A stretch of 64,000 nucleotides of DNA from Gordonia amicalis NBRC 100051 = JCM 11271 (GTDB taxonomy: Bacteria; Actinomycetota; Actinomycetes; Mycobacteriales; Mycobacteriaceae), in assembly GCF_000332995.1 (NCBI RefSeq), contig NZ_BANS01000003.1, forward strand, positions 124,001-188,000, in the 5' to 3' direction. The stretch's first letter is position 1, and the number at the start of each line of letters is the position of its first letter. Of this stretch, positions 35,329 to 43,687 are shown one piece after another. The position numbers and the translations under genes were made by a program. The notes under the pieces were generated by a model. That model was not told the DNA's origin. It saw nothing but the letters and a program-made list of their open reading frames with translations, and ran no database searches.

Positions 35329-36132
35329 TCAGGCCCCGCGCGGCTCGCGCCCCTCTCCCGGCGGGCCGGCGAAACACTGAGCGATGCCGGACCATTCGAG
35401 CGCGTCGTGACCGACGATCTCCAGGTCGAGGTCGGCGAGGGCGCGACGCTGGGTCACCAGCTGACAAAAGTCGAGCGCCGAACCGCGGATGACGTCGGAC
35501 GCGTCATCGGGCCCCCACGTCCACAGCTCCCCCGACGGCGACGTCAGCGCATAGTGGAACGGTTCGGCCGGCGGGGTCGTGCCGTTGACGATGTAGGCGA
35601 AATCGCGTGTGCGCACCCCGATGTGCGCGACGTGGCGGATGCGGTCGCTGGGCAGCACGGTCACCCCGAGGGCATCGGCGACGTCGAGGCCGTGGGCCCA
35701 CGTCTCCATCAATCGCGCGGTGGCCATGGAGGCGGCCGACATCGGCGGGCCGAACCACGGGATCTTCACACCCGGTGGCACGTTCCGGAGCGCATCCGCG
35801 AGCTTGCCGCGGGCGAGACGCCAGCCGGCGAGGATCTCCTCGGCCGGGGCACCCGCCCCGGCCTCGGCGGCGTCGTCGACGTAGGTCTCCGGATTCTTCT
35901 GCAGGGCTTCGGTGACGAGATCTGTGAAGCGATCGGGATCGGTTGCCGCGATGGCCGCGACCTCATCGGTCCACGCCAGATGCGCGATCTGGTGGGCGAT
36001 CGTCCACCCCGGTGCGGGTGTGAGCGTCGCCCATCCCGCGTCGTCGAGGTCGGCGACCAGCGCATCGAGCTGCTCCGACTCGGCCTCGAGATCTGCCACC
36101 ACACCGTGGACGGCCGCTGCCCGATCAGTCAT
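35329..36132 (-). CDS. TIGR03084 family protein (maleylpyruvate-isomerase-like DinB fold)
   Basis: A 267-aa protein with the N-terminal MDMPI/DinB-type metal-binding domain ([29 protein letters not shown]) whose His residues bind a divalent metal in mycothiol-dependent enzymes. The C-terminal part matches the actinobacterial TIGR03084 family, often found with acyl-CoA dehydrogenases. The start is ATG 36132 ([10 protein letters not shown]). It is first in the operon, 30 bases downstream of the palindrome. A thiol-dependent isomerase or transferase role is possible but not shown. Confidence 0.82.
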   Translation of the reverse strand: MTDRAAAVHGVVADLEAESEQLDALVADLDDAGWATLTPAPGWTIAHQIAHLAWTDEVAAIAATDPDRFTDLVTEALQKNPETYVDDAAEAGAGAPAEEILAGWRLARGKLADALRNVPPGVKIPWFGPPMSAASMATARLMETWAHGLDVADALGVTVLPSDRIRHVAHIGVRTRDFAYIVNGTTPPAEPFHYALTSPSGELWTWGPDDASDVIRGSALDFCQLVTQRRALADLDLEIVGHDALEWSGIAQCFAGPPGEGREPRGA

Positions 36133-36161
36133 GCGGTCAGCCTCACACAGGATCCCAGAAG

Positions 36162-36179
36162 AATCAAGCACGCTTGATT
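36162..36179. promoter_or_regulatory. Perfect 18-bp palindromic operator of the FadE operon
   Basis: AATCAAGCACGCTTGATT is AATCAAGC and its exact reverse complement around AC. It lies 30 bases before the first gene of the TIGR03084-FadE-FadE-TetR operon. The TetR product of the last gene is the likely ligand. It resembles, but does not fit, the KstR2 consensus, because the CAAG and CTTG cores are 4 bases apart instead of 2. Confidence 0.72.
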
Positions 36180-36199
36180 GTTTTTCGGCCGGAAACGCT

Positions 36200-36331
36200 G
36201 AAAACCGCCCCTGGAAACGGCCCTCCGGACCGCGTCGGGCGACGATATGTCGCCGACTCCGCTGCACAGGGCAGTTTTCCGGGGCAGATCTCAGGGGCGG
36301 TTTTCAGGGGCAGATCTCAGGGGCGGTTTTC
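36200..36331. repeat. Tandem 25-bp repeat with inverted partner
   Basis: A 25-base unit beginning GGGGCAGATCTCAGGG occurs at 36281-36305 and again at 36307-36331. Its last 14 bases (CAGGGGCGGTTTTC) appear inverted as GAAAACCGCCCCTG at 36200-36213. Located between two minus-strand genes, the array can fold into alternative hairpins; it may act as terminator for the thioesterase strand or be an extragenic repeat. Confidence 0.72.
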
Positions 36332-36352
36332 GGGCAGTGGTGCGACGGACTC

Positions 36353-37294
36353 TCAGTGATAGTGGACGTCGAGCGTCGCGCGACTGAGCAGCACGTCGTC
36401 GTAGGACGTCATGGTGGCCTCGAAGGACGAGATACGACGCCCGGTCTTGATCGGCGTCACCTCCACGGTGACCTCGCCGCCGTCCACTGCGGGCGAGCGG
36501 TAGAAGCCGATGGCCATGTCGCCGATCGAGTAATCCTGCCCCGGCCCGGCGTGCAGGTGGCCGGCGAACGAGCCCGCCTGGCCGACGATCGTGGCGATGA
36601 CGCCGCCGTGCATGGTGCCGAACATGTTGCCCATCCAGGGATCGGTGGCGCTGCGGAAGCGGATGCCGGCGTCCCGGTCGGTGGCACCGTCGAGCACCTC
36701 GACCGTGCCGTTGAGCATCTCGACGAGCGGCCCCGGGTCACGCTGCTTGGTGGCGATCTCCTCGACCACCGCCCGTCCCGGCAGACCCGAGGGAATCGTC
36801 GGCGGGAGCGTCACCCCGTGGTCGTCGTTGCAGCGGGGCATCGGCATCCCGATCTCCGCGGACGGCGTCTGCCCCGTCGGGGCGCGTCCGACGCGGACGT
36901 TGCGTGCGGAACCGACACAGCAGAGTTGCCCTGCGCCGGAACGGATCTCGACGCTCGTCGACCCCCAGCCGTCGTCGTGCATCACGACCTCGGCACGCGC
37001 CGCCAGCATGTCCCCGATCCGTGCGCGACCGTGCGTCGAGAGCGACAGCCGAGCCTGCAGCGTGGCGGCCGCCGGATCGTTGTGGACGCGATGGAACGGG
37101 ATTCCGCCGCAGTGATCGAAGAGAACAGCGAGGGCGGGCACCTCGATGAGGCCGCGATGGTCGGCGAACTGCGAGCACAGGAGCTGGGCGGCACGCACAC
37201 CGTTGGGCTCGACGGCCAGGTCGCCGAGGTGGAATGCGGACAGTGGGTCATGCGGCCCCGGATTCGGTGACTCGGCGTGGTGCAGATCGCTCAT
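36353..37294 (-). CDS. Acyl-CoA thioesterase, double hotdog (PaaI-like)
   Basis: A 313-aa protein with two hotdog domains. The C-terminal one carries FGTMHGGVIATIVGQAGSFA and DMAIGFYRSPAVDGGEVTVE, the PaaI/4HBT pattern; the N-terminal one has FDHCGGIPFHRVHNDPAAAT. Such enzymes release free acid from acyl- or aroyl-CoA. The ATG at 37294 starts MSDLHHAESP. It is separated from the FadE operon by the repeat array and is divergent from a secreted protein gene. Substrate unknown. Confidence 0.85.
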   Translation of the reverse strand: MSDLHHAESPNPGPHDPLSAFHLGDLAVEPNGVRAAQLLCSQFADHRGLIEVPALAVLFDHCGGIPFHRVHNDPAAATLQARLSLSTHGRARIGDMLAARAEVVMHDDGWGSTSVEIRSGAGQLCCVGSARNVRVGRAPTGQTPSAEIGMPMPRCNDDHGVTLPPTIPSGLPGRAVVEEIATKQRDPGPLVEMLNGTVEVLDGATDRDAGIRFRSATDPWMGNMFGTMHGGVIATIVGQAGSFAGHLHAGPGQDYSIGDMAIGFYRSPAVDGGEVTVEVTPIKTGRRISSFEATMTSYDDVLLSRATLDVHYH

Positions 37295-37397
37295 GCATCT
37301 TCTGTATCAGCAGAATGCGGCCGACCCCACCTTGAGGAGTCCAACATCACTCCCGTACGCTGTGGGTTCGAAGTGTCCAAAGTGACGGGAGATACAC

Positions 37398-37859
37398 ATG
37401 GGACGCAAGACTGTTGCTGGATTCGGAGCCGCCGCGGCATTCGCTGCACTGACCCTCGGCACTGCCACCGCGCAGGCGGCTCCCGGCGAGCAGCCACTGA
37501 GCGTCGAGCAGATCCCGAACGCCGGCATCACCGTGGGCTCCAACGGTGTAACCGGAGGTTTCGTCGCCTCGATCCTCGCATCCGCAACCGAACCCGGGAT
37601 CACCCATGTCTCACTGAACACCACCCCGACCGAGTCCTGCTCGACGAACCTGAAGGACGCGCGCATCGGCATCTCCTGGACGAACCGGTCGACCGGGAAC
37701 TCCGGTAGCGAGGTCTTCGCCACATGCACCGACGGACGCCCGTCGGACGGGGTCTCGATCGCGACCGGCGCCGGGCCTGTCGAATTCACCACGACGATCA
37801 TCGGCAAGAACGACCAGACGTTCACCGTCGTACCCGGTAGCGGTTCCTTCACCCGCTAG
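37398..37859 (+). CDS. Secreted protein of unknown function
   Basis: A 153-aa protein with a typical signal peptide (MGRKTVAGFGAAAAFAALTL, cleavage after AQA near residue 27). The mature domain is Ser/Thr/Gly rich with two Cys (ESCSTNL and FATCTDG) that could form one disulfide, suggesting a small beta-sandwich. Homologues as short secreted proteins are common in Gordonia and relatives, without known role. GGGAG precedes the ATG 37398. A strong hairpin terminator follows. Confidence 0.7.
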   Translation: MGRKTVAGFGAAAAFAALTLGTATAQAAPGEQPLSVEQIPNAGITVGSNGVTGGFVASILASATEPGITHVSLNTTPTESCSTNLKDARIGISWTNRSTGNSGSEVFATCTDGRPSDGVSIATGAGPVEFTTTIIGKNDQTFTVVPGSGSFTR

Positions 37860-37871
37860 AGCACACCCTCA

Positions 37872-37911
37872 CAAGCCTGTCGGGGACGCTTCGGCGTCCC
37901 CGACAGGCTTG
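37872..37911. terminator. Strong hairpin terminator with TTCG loop
   Basis: Perfect 18-base arms (37872-37889 and 37894-37911) closed by a TTCG tetraloop, 12 bases past the secreted-protein stop. It insulates the KstR-controlled operon that starts just downstream. Confidence 0.85.
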
Positions 37912-37946
37912 CAGTAGACAATATTTCAGATCTGTACACAGACCGG

Positions 37947-37960
37947 GTGAACACGTTCTA
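37947..37960. promoter_or_regulatory. KstR box before the FadD17-like operon
   Basis: GTGAACACGTTCTA fits the KstR consensus TnnAACnnGTTnnA except for G in place of the first T. It ends 11 bases before the ATG of the acyl-CoA synthetase, so it would lie in a very short leader or over the start site. This supports membership of the operon in the cholesterol regulon. Confidence 0.75.
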
Positions 37961-37971
37961 GATTTGGCCGC

Positions 37972-39561
37972 ATGGCCGAGACAGTCACCCAGCTCCTTCA
38001 GGAACGCGCCGACGACGACAACCTGGCAATCACCTACGAGGGCAGCCGGTGGACGTGGCGCGAGTACATCCGCGACGCGGAGAAGACCGCGGCCGCAATG
38101 CTGTCCGTGGCCGACGCGTCTCGCCCGATGCACATCGGCACTCTGCTCGGGAACACCCCGGACATGCTCATCGCCCTGGCCGCCGGGGCTCTCGGCGGCT
38201 ACGTCACCGCCGGCATCAACAACACCCGACGGGGCGAGGGCCTGGCCGCCGACATCCTGCGCGCCGACTGCCAGATCCTGATCACCGACGCCGAGCACCG
38301 CCCTCTCCTCGAGGGCCTGGACCTGCCCGGCGTCACCGTCCTGGACACCTCGACCCCCCGATGGGCCGACCTGGTCGCCGGAGCCGGCGAGCTGACCCCG
38401 CATTCGGTGCCGGGTGCCATGGACACGTTCATGCTGATCTTCACCTCGGGCACCAGCGGTAACCCGAAACCGGTTCAGTTCGCGCACATGATGATTCCGT
38501 TCGCCGGCCCCGTACTCGTCGACAAGTACGACATCGGCCCGGGCGACGTCTGCTACCTCTCGATGCCGCTCTTCCACAGCGCGGCACTGATGGGTGGCTA
38601 CTGCGTCGCCCTGTGCGGTGGCGCGGCGATCGCCCCGGCCAAGTTCTCGGCGTCGACCTTCCTCGACGACATCCGCCGCTACCGGGCGACGTACATGAAC
38701 TACGTCGGCAAGCCGCTCGCCTATATCCTCGCCACCGAGGAGAAGCCCGACGATGCCGACAACCCGCTGCGCGTCGCCTTCGGCAACGAGGCCACCGACC
38801 GCGACATCGACGAATTCTCGCGTCGGTTCGGTTGCACGGTCTGGGACGGATTCGGCTCCACCGAACTCGCGATCATCATCACCCGCGAACCCGGCACCCC
38901 GCACGGCTCGATCGGCCGGGGTTTCCCCAACGTCGCGGTCTACGACCCCTCGACGATCACCGAGTGTCCCCCGGCCCGATTCGACGACACCGGAGCACTT
39001 CTCAACTCCGACGAGGCGATCGGCGAGCTGGTCAACGTCGAGGGCGGCGGGATGTTCATGGGCTACTACAACGACTCCGACGCCACCAACGAGCGACTGC
39101 GTCACGGGATGTACTGGTCCGGCGACCTCGCCTATAAGGATTCCGACGGGTGGATCTATCTCGCCGGACGTACCGGCGACTGGATGCGCGTCGACGGCGA
39201 GAACCTCGCCGCCGGACCGATCGAACGCATCCTGCTCCGGATACCGGAGATCAACCGCGTCGCGGTGTACGCGGTCCCCGACGAACAGGTCGGTGACGCC
39301 GTGATGGCGGCCGTCGTACTGCAGGACGGCGCCTCGCTGAGCCCGGAGTCCTTCGCCGAACAGCTTGCCGCACAGGCAGACCTGTCACCGAAGGCCTGGC
39401 CGCGCTACGTCCGGGTCGCGGAGGACCTGCCGACGACCGCCACCAACAAGATCCTCAAGCGCACCCTGAAGCAGGAGGGTGCGACCGCCGGAGACGGCAT
39501 CCTGTGGGTCCGGGAGCCGCGATCACGCACGTACGGGGAGGCCGTCGGGGCGAGTGCCTGA
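37972..39561 (+). CDS. Steroid-type acyl-CoA synthetase, FadD17-like
   Basis: A 529-aa adenylate-forming ligase. The phosphate loop reads FTSGTSGNPKPVQ (Pro after PK instead of Gly, an actinobacterial FadD1/FadD17 trait), then GFGSTELAIII, GDLAYKDSDGWIYLAGRTGD and NKILKRTLKQ with the catalytic Lys. Early NNTRRGEGLAADILRADCQI also fits FadD17, a KstR-regulon member that activates sterol side-chain acids. The ATG at 37972 lies just after a KstR box. The synthetase class is secure; the FadD17 label is by resemblance and context. Confidence 0.78.
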   Translation: MAETVTQLLQERADDDNLAITYEGSRWTWREYIRDAEKTAAAMLSVADASRPMHIGTLLGNTPDMLIALAAGALGGYVTAGINNTRRGEGLAADILRADCQILITDAEHRPLLEGLDLPGVTVLDTSTPRWADLVAGAGELTPHSVPGAMDTFMLIFTSGTSGNPKPVQFAHMMIPFAGPVLVDKYDIGPGDVCYLSMPLFHSAALMGGYCVALCGGAAIAPAKFSASTFLDDIRRYRATYMNYVGKPLAYILATEEKPDDADNPLRVAFGNEATDRDIDEFSRRFGCTVWDGFGSTELAIIITREPGTPHGSIGRGFPNVAVYDPSTITECPPARFDDTGALLNSDEAIGELVNVEGGGMFMGYYNDSDATNERLRHGMYWSGDLAYKDSDGWIYLAGRTGDWMRVDGENLAAGPIERILLRIPEINRVAVYAVPDEQVGDAVMAAVVLQDGASLSPESFAEQLAAQADLSPKAWPRYVRVAEDLPTTATNKILKRTLKQEGATAGDGILWVREPRSRTYGEAVGASA

Positions 39562-39565
39562 GACG

Positions 39566-40651
39566 ATGGAGAATCAGCTCACCGAGCTCGGCTACTACGC
39601 ACTCTCCCGGCACCCCGTCACCCCGAGCGAGCTCGCCGCCGAAGCACGCTTCGCCGACGAGATCGGACTCGGCACCGCTTTCGTCTCGGAACGGTTCAAC
39701 ATCAAGGACGCCGCCGCACTGTGCGGGGCTCTCGCCGGTGCGACCGAGAATCTCGGAATCGCCACGGCGGCAACCAACCACAACACCCGGCATCCCATCG
39801 TCACCGCGACCATGGGGGCGACGCTCAGCGAACTCTCGGCGGGGCGGTTCGCTCTGGGTCTCGGGCGCGGGATCACCCCGCAGTGGCAGATACTCGGGCT
39901 CCCCCTCGTCACCGGCGCCGGCCTGCGTGACATCACCGGGCTCCTCCGCCGGCTGTGGACGGGCGAGATGGTGATCGGTCACGACGGACCGGCCGGCTCC
40001 TACCCCTTGCTGAATCTCGGTGTGACACTCGACCCTCCCCCACCGATCCTGATGGTCACCATGAGTCCCAGGACTCTCGAGCTGGCCGGTGAGATCGCCG
40101 ACGGCGTCGTCCTGCACACATATTTCAGCGACGACGCGACCCGCCGGGCAGTTGCCCATGTCCGAGGCGCAGCGGAGCGGGCCGGGCGCGATCCCGCCTC
40201 GATCCGGATCTGGTCGGTCGTGGCGACGGTGGGCGACCACCTGGATGAGACCGACCGTCTGCGCAGGCTGTACGGACGGCTCGCCACCTATCTCCAGGGG
40301 TATCCGGATCAACTCATGGCGGCCAACGCCTGGGACCCGACAGACCTGGAACGAGTCCGGGCCACTGCGGCTTTCAGCGGTGCGCGCGGTCCCATCGACG
40401 CCACCGCCACCGCCGGTGAACTCGCCGACCTGGCCGCCGTGATCCCGAACGCGTGGGTCGCCCACTCGGCGACCGGATCGCCGTCGGACTGCGCGAAGAC
40501 CGTCGCCGCGCAGTTCGACCTGGGCGTCGACTCGGTGATCCTGCACGGTGCGACACCGACCGAACTCGCGCCGGTGGCCTCGGCGTACCGCGACATACGC
40601 CCCGACCGCGCGGTCGGACTGCCGGCCAACCCGGGAAGGATGCCCTCGTGA
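39566..40651 (+). CDS. LLM-class F420-dependent oxidoreductase
   Basis: A 361-aa luciferase-like TIM-barrel protein with ELGYYALSRHPVTPSELAAE at the start, ALGLGRGITPQW near residue 100 and PPPPILMVTMSPRTLELAGE; this is the pattern of F420-dependent enzymes in the TIGR03857 group. It follows the synthetase directly; a GTG at 39554 overlapping the upstream stop is an alternative start. By position it acts on the same steroid-side-chain or acyl-CoA substrate family; the reaction is not known. Confidence 0.83.
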   Translation: MENQLTELGYYALSRHPVTPSELAAEARFADEIGLGTAFVSERFNIKDAAALCGALAGATENLGIATAATNHNTRHPIVTATMGATLSELSAGRFALGLGRGITPQWQILGLPLVTGAGLRDITGLLRRLWTGEMVIGHDGPAGSYPLLNLGVTLDPPPPILMVTMSPRTLELAGEIADGVVLHTYFSDDATRRAVAHVRGAAERAGRDPASIRIWSVVATVGDHLDETDRLRRLYGRLATYLQGYPDQLMAANAWDPTDLERVRATAAFSGARGPIDATATAGELADLAAVIPNAWVAHSATGSPSDCAKTVAAQFDLGVDSVILHGATPTELAPVASAYRDIRPDRAVGLPANPGRMPS

Positions 40652-40664
40652 CGGAGACACCCGC

Positions 40665-41720
40665 ATGACAGAAACCATCGAGATACCCACGAGCGTCGAG
40701 CAACTCACGCCCGCCTGGCTGACGGACTTCCTCGGCGAGAACGGCCACGACGAATCGATCACCGCCGTCGCCGCCTCGGCCGTGGGAACCGGGCAGATGG
40801 CCGGGTCGTACCGCCTCACCCTCGACTACTCCGGACCGGCCGAACTCCCGGCCACGATGATCGCCAAGTTGGCGACCGGCGAACCGGAACAGCGGGCGTT
40901 CGGTTCCGGAGTGTTCCGCAACGAGGTCCGGTTCTATCGTGATCTGGCCTCGGCTTTCACCGTGCCGATGCCGAGGTGTTACGCCGCGACGATCTCGGAC
41001 CCCGGCACCGAGTTCGTCCTCCTGCTCGAGGACATGGGCGCGGCGGTGCAGGGTGACCAGATCATCGGATGTACGGCGGCACAGGCGGAGTCGGTCGCGG
41101 TAGCGGCGGCCGGGTTGCATGCTCCGCGGTGGAACGACCCCGCACTGCTCGCGGAGATGCCACTGCCCGGTGAAGCCGAACGCGAGATGATGGAGTCGTT
41201 GCTCGCGCCGATGGCCGACGTCTATCGCGAGCGCTTCTCCCCGGACGGACAGAGTTCGGCCGCCGTCGACTGGCTGGTGCGTGAGGCCGGCGACTGGCTC
41301 GTCGCCCCGCTGCGCAACACGGCTCTGATCCACGGCGACCTGCGCGTGGACAACGTGCTGTTCGGGCCGTCCGGTGAGGTGACGGTGATCGACTGGCAGA
41401 CGATCACGACCGGTAACCCGCTGCGCGACATCGCTTTTCTGCTCAGTACAAGCCTGACCACCGAGGATCGTCGCAAGCACGAGCGCGGCATCGTGGCATC
41501 GTATCATCGCGCGGTCGTCACCGCCGGGGTGACCGGGTACACCCTCGACGAGTGCTGGGACGACTACGTCGGCAACCTCATCCAGGCCCCGCTGATCATC
41601 GTCTTCGGCTCGGCCGCCGCCCAACCCACCGAGCGTGGCACCGCCATGTTCGACGCCATGCTGTCCCGGAGTGCGGCGGCGATCGATGACCTCGCACCCG
41701 GAGGGCTGGCCGGACGATGA
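40665..41720 (+). CDS. Phosphotransferase family protein (APH/ChoK fold)
   Basis: A 351-aa kinase-like protein with catalytic loop LIHGDLRVDNVLFG (His-Gly-Asp...Asn) near residue 225 and the metal Asp in VIDWQTITTGNPLRDIAFLL, both typical of the aminoglycoside phosphotransferase/ecdysteroid-kinase fold. In actinomycetes such proteins are frequent next to FadE/FadD genes and are sometimes called FadE36-like; substrate unknown, antibiotic resistance unlikely. ATG 40665 is 13 bases after the upstream stop, and the 3' end overlaps the epimerase start. Confidence 0.85.
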   Translation: MTETIEIPTSVEQLTPAWLTDFLGENGHDESITAVAASAVGTGQMAGSYRLTLDYSGPAELPATMIAKLATGEPEQRAFGSGVFRNEVRFYRDLASAFTVPMPRCYAATISDPGTEFVLLLEDMGAAVQGDQIIGCTAAQAESVAVAAAGLHAPRWNDPALLAEMPLPGEAEREMMESLLAPMADVYRERFSPDGQSSAAVDWLVREAGDWLVAPLRNTALIHGDLRVDNVLFGPSGEVTVIDWQTITTGNPLRDIAFLLSTSLTTEDRRKHERGIVASYHRAVVTAGVTGYTLDECWDDYVGNLIQAPLIIVFGSAAAQPTERGTAMFDAMLSRSAAAIDDLAPGGLAGR

Positions 41721-42708
41721 AGCTCGTCATCGGCGCAACGGTTTCCTGGGTTCCCGGCTGGTCCGCCGGCTCGTCGAGAACGGCGACGACGTCCGCGTCC
41801 TCACCCGCCCGACGAGCGACCTCCGCACGTTGTCCGGACTCGACGTCCACCATGTCACCGGCGATCTGTTCGACCAGGATTCCGTGCGCGCCGCGATGGC
41901 CGGCTGCGACGTGGTGTTCCACTGCGCGGTCGACACCCGGGCCTGGTTACGGGATCCGGCTCCGCTGTACCGCACCAACGTCGACGGATTGCGGGCCGTG
42001 CTCGACGTCGCCGCCCGTCAGCCGTTGCGCAAGTTCGTGTTCACCAGCAGTGTCGCCACCATCGGTCGGGTGAAGGGTCGTCGGGCCACCGAGGGCGACG
42101 CGTTCAACTGGTCTCGGCACGCACCCGAGTACGTGCGGAGTCGAGTCGCGGCGGAGAACCTGTTGCTCGACTACTCGCGCGACGGGGCCGTGCCGGGAGT
42201 CGCCATGTGCGTCGCCAACACCTATGGCGCGGGCGACTGGCAGCCGACGCCGCATGGATCGTTCGTCGCCGGAGCAGCCCTCGGCAAGATGCCGTTCACA
42301 GTCCGCGGATGCCGAGCCGAGTCGGTCGGTATCGACGACGCCGCTCGCGCGCTTGCCCTGGCGGCCGATCGGGGTGAGGTGGGCGAACGCTACATCGTGT
42401 CCGAACGGTCCATCGACATGGGTGAGATCGTGGCGATCGCCGCACGCGCCGCGGGCCGGGAGCCGCCGCGCCTCGTGCTCCGTCGTGCGGCGTTGTATGG
42501 GGTCGGCGCCGTGGGCTCGGCTCGGGCAGCGATCACGCGCAGGCCGGTCCGGCTGACCGTTCCGTCGGTGCGGCTCATGCATTTCATGTCGGAGATGGAC
42601 CACTCCAAGGCCGAACGCGACCTGAACTGGCGCCCGCGCCCGGTCACCGAAGCCATCGAGGAGGGGGCGCGGTTCTGGGTGGATCGCCGAGCCGCCCGCC
42701 ACTCCTGA
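41717..42708 (+). pseudogene. NAD-dependent epimerase/3beta-HSD-like SDR, frameshifted near the start
   Basis: ATG 41717 overlaps the upstream stop (ATGA) and reads MKLVIGAT, the start of a Rossmann fold, but then goes out of frame. The frame that continues from about 41740 (GFLGSRLVRRLVENGDDVRV) restores the motif GATGFLGS, so one base is missing in the run around 41738-41742. The rest is intact: FTSSVATIGRVKG, no normal YxxxK but EYVRSRVAAENLLLDY, and C-terminal WRPRPVTEAIEEGARFW. Either a recent single-base deletion or a sequencing error; the other 320 codons are clean. Confidence 0.78.
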
Positions 42709-42711
42709 CGC

Positions 42712-42779
42712 AAACCCACCCTTTTTCGGCATTTCCACCACCCGCGCGGGTGGTGGAAATGCCGATAAAGGGTGGGTTT
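42712..42779. repeat. Long near-perfect inverted repeat (34-base arms)
   Basis: Arms 42712-42745 and 42746-42779 are inverted copies with a single mismatch (TTTTT against ATAAA side) and no loop bases. It begins 3 bases after the epimerase stop and ends 14 bases before the SDR stop on the other strand, so it can terminate both convergent operons. The arm begins AAACCCACCC and contains GGCATTTCCACCACCCGC. The length is unusual for an ordinary terminator. Confidence 0.85.
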
Positions 42780-42793
42780 GTGGGGTGTCCGAG

Positions 42794-43687
42794 TTAGCCG
42801 AGTAGCTCGGCGAGCTCGACGAGGCTGTACGGAGAGGTGTCCCTGTGGTCGCGGTAGGCGACGAAGCTCGCCTGCTGTGACTCGAACCGGCCGATGAAAC
42901 CGCCTGCGGCGCTGAAGATGTTGCCGGTGATGTGCTCGGCCGCGTCGCTGGCGAGGAAGACGTACAGCGACGCCACGTACTCGGGCGGCGCCGGGTCCAG
43001 GGCCGCGTCGCGGGTGAGGTCGTCGAGAATCCCGCGCCGATGCAGCCCCTCGATGTGCGCGACGTAGTCATCGCCGGTCGACAATCGTGACTTGGCTCCG
43101 GGCATCACCACGTTCACCCGAACGTGGTGATCGGCAAGATCCGCGGCCGCGGCGAGTGCGAGCGCATTGACGCCACCCTTCGCCGCGGGATAGCCGCTGC
43201 CACCGAACATCCCGAGCGACGCCGCCGAGCCGGTGAGCACGATCGACCCGGACGCCTGCTCGACGAAGACCCGCCCGGCGGCCTGGACCAGATGGAACGC
43301 GCTCATCAGATGGGCGTCCACCTGGGCACGGAATTCGTCCGGGGCGATGGTCAGCACCGTCGAACCCGGGGGTTCGGCGATACCGGCGCAGTTGATGGCG
43401 ATGTCCAGTGCGCCGAACTCGGCGAGCGCGGCGTCGACCATCTGCTGGGCGACACCGTCGTCACCGGCCGAACCGCAGACGCCGACAGCCTGACCGCCGC
43501 CGCCGCGGATCTCCGCGACCGTCTCCTCCAGCGCATCACCGTCACGACCGTTGGCGACGACCGAAACCCCCTGTCCCGCGAGTGCATATGCAACCGCGAG
43601 ACCGATGCCCCGGGTGGCGCCGGCGATCACGGCGACCCGGCCACCCAGTCCGGCGGCACCGGGAGACCAGCCGCTGTCCGGACTCAC
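42794..43687 (-). CDS. Short-chain dehydrogenase/reductase closing the CYP51 operon
   Basis: A 297-aa SDR with cofactor motif AGATRGIGLAVAYALAG near residue 23, INCAGIAEPP, and catalytic Tyr-Lys in GYPAAKGG. The C-terminal FFGAAGG-type end is replaced by GNIFSAAGGFIGRFESQQAS, seen in SDRs linked to sterol or acyl-CoA pathways. The GTG start overlaps the upstream stop (GTGA), so it is translated with the 422-aa protein. It is the last gene of the CYP123/CYP51 operon and takes a place that adhB holds in M. tuberculosis. Confidence 0.86.
   Translation of the reverse strand: MSPDSGWSPGAAGLGGRVAVIAGATRGIGLAVAYALAGQGVSVVANGRDGDALEETVAEIRGGGGQAVGVCGSAGDDGVAQQMVDAALAEFGALDIAINCAGIAEPPGSTVLTIAPDEFRAQVDAHLMSAFHLVQAAGRVFVEQASGSIVLTGSAASLGMFGGSGYPAAKGGVNALALAAAADLADHHVRVNVVMPGAKSRLSTGDDYVAHIEGLHRRGILDDLTRDAALDPAPPEYVASLYVFLASDAAEHITGNIFSAAGGFIGRFESQQASFVAYRDHRDTSPYSLVELAELLG

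Noticed and set aside
36162-36179. Reading the palindrome as a KstR2 box
   Set aside because: KstR2 requires CAAG and CTTG two bases apart; here they are four apart.
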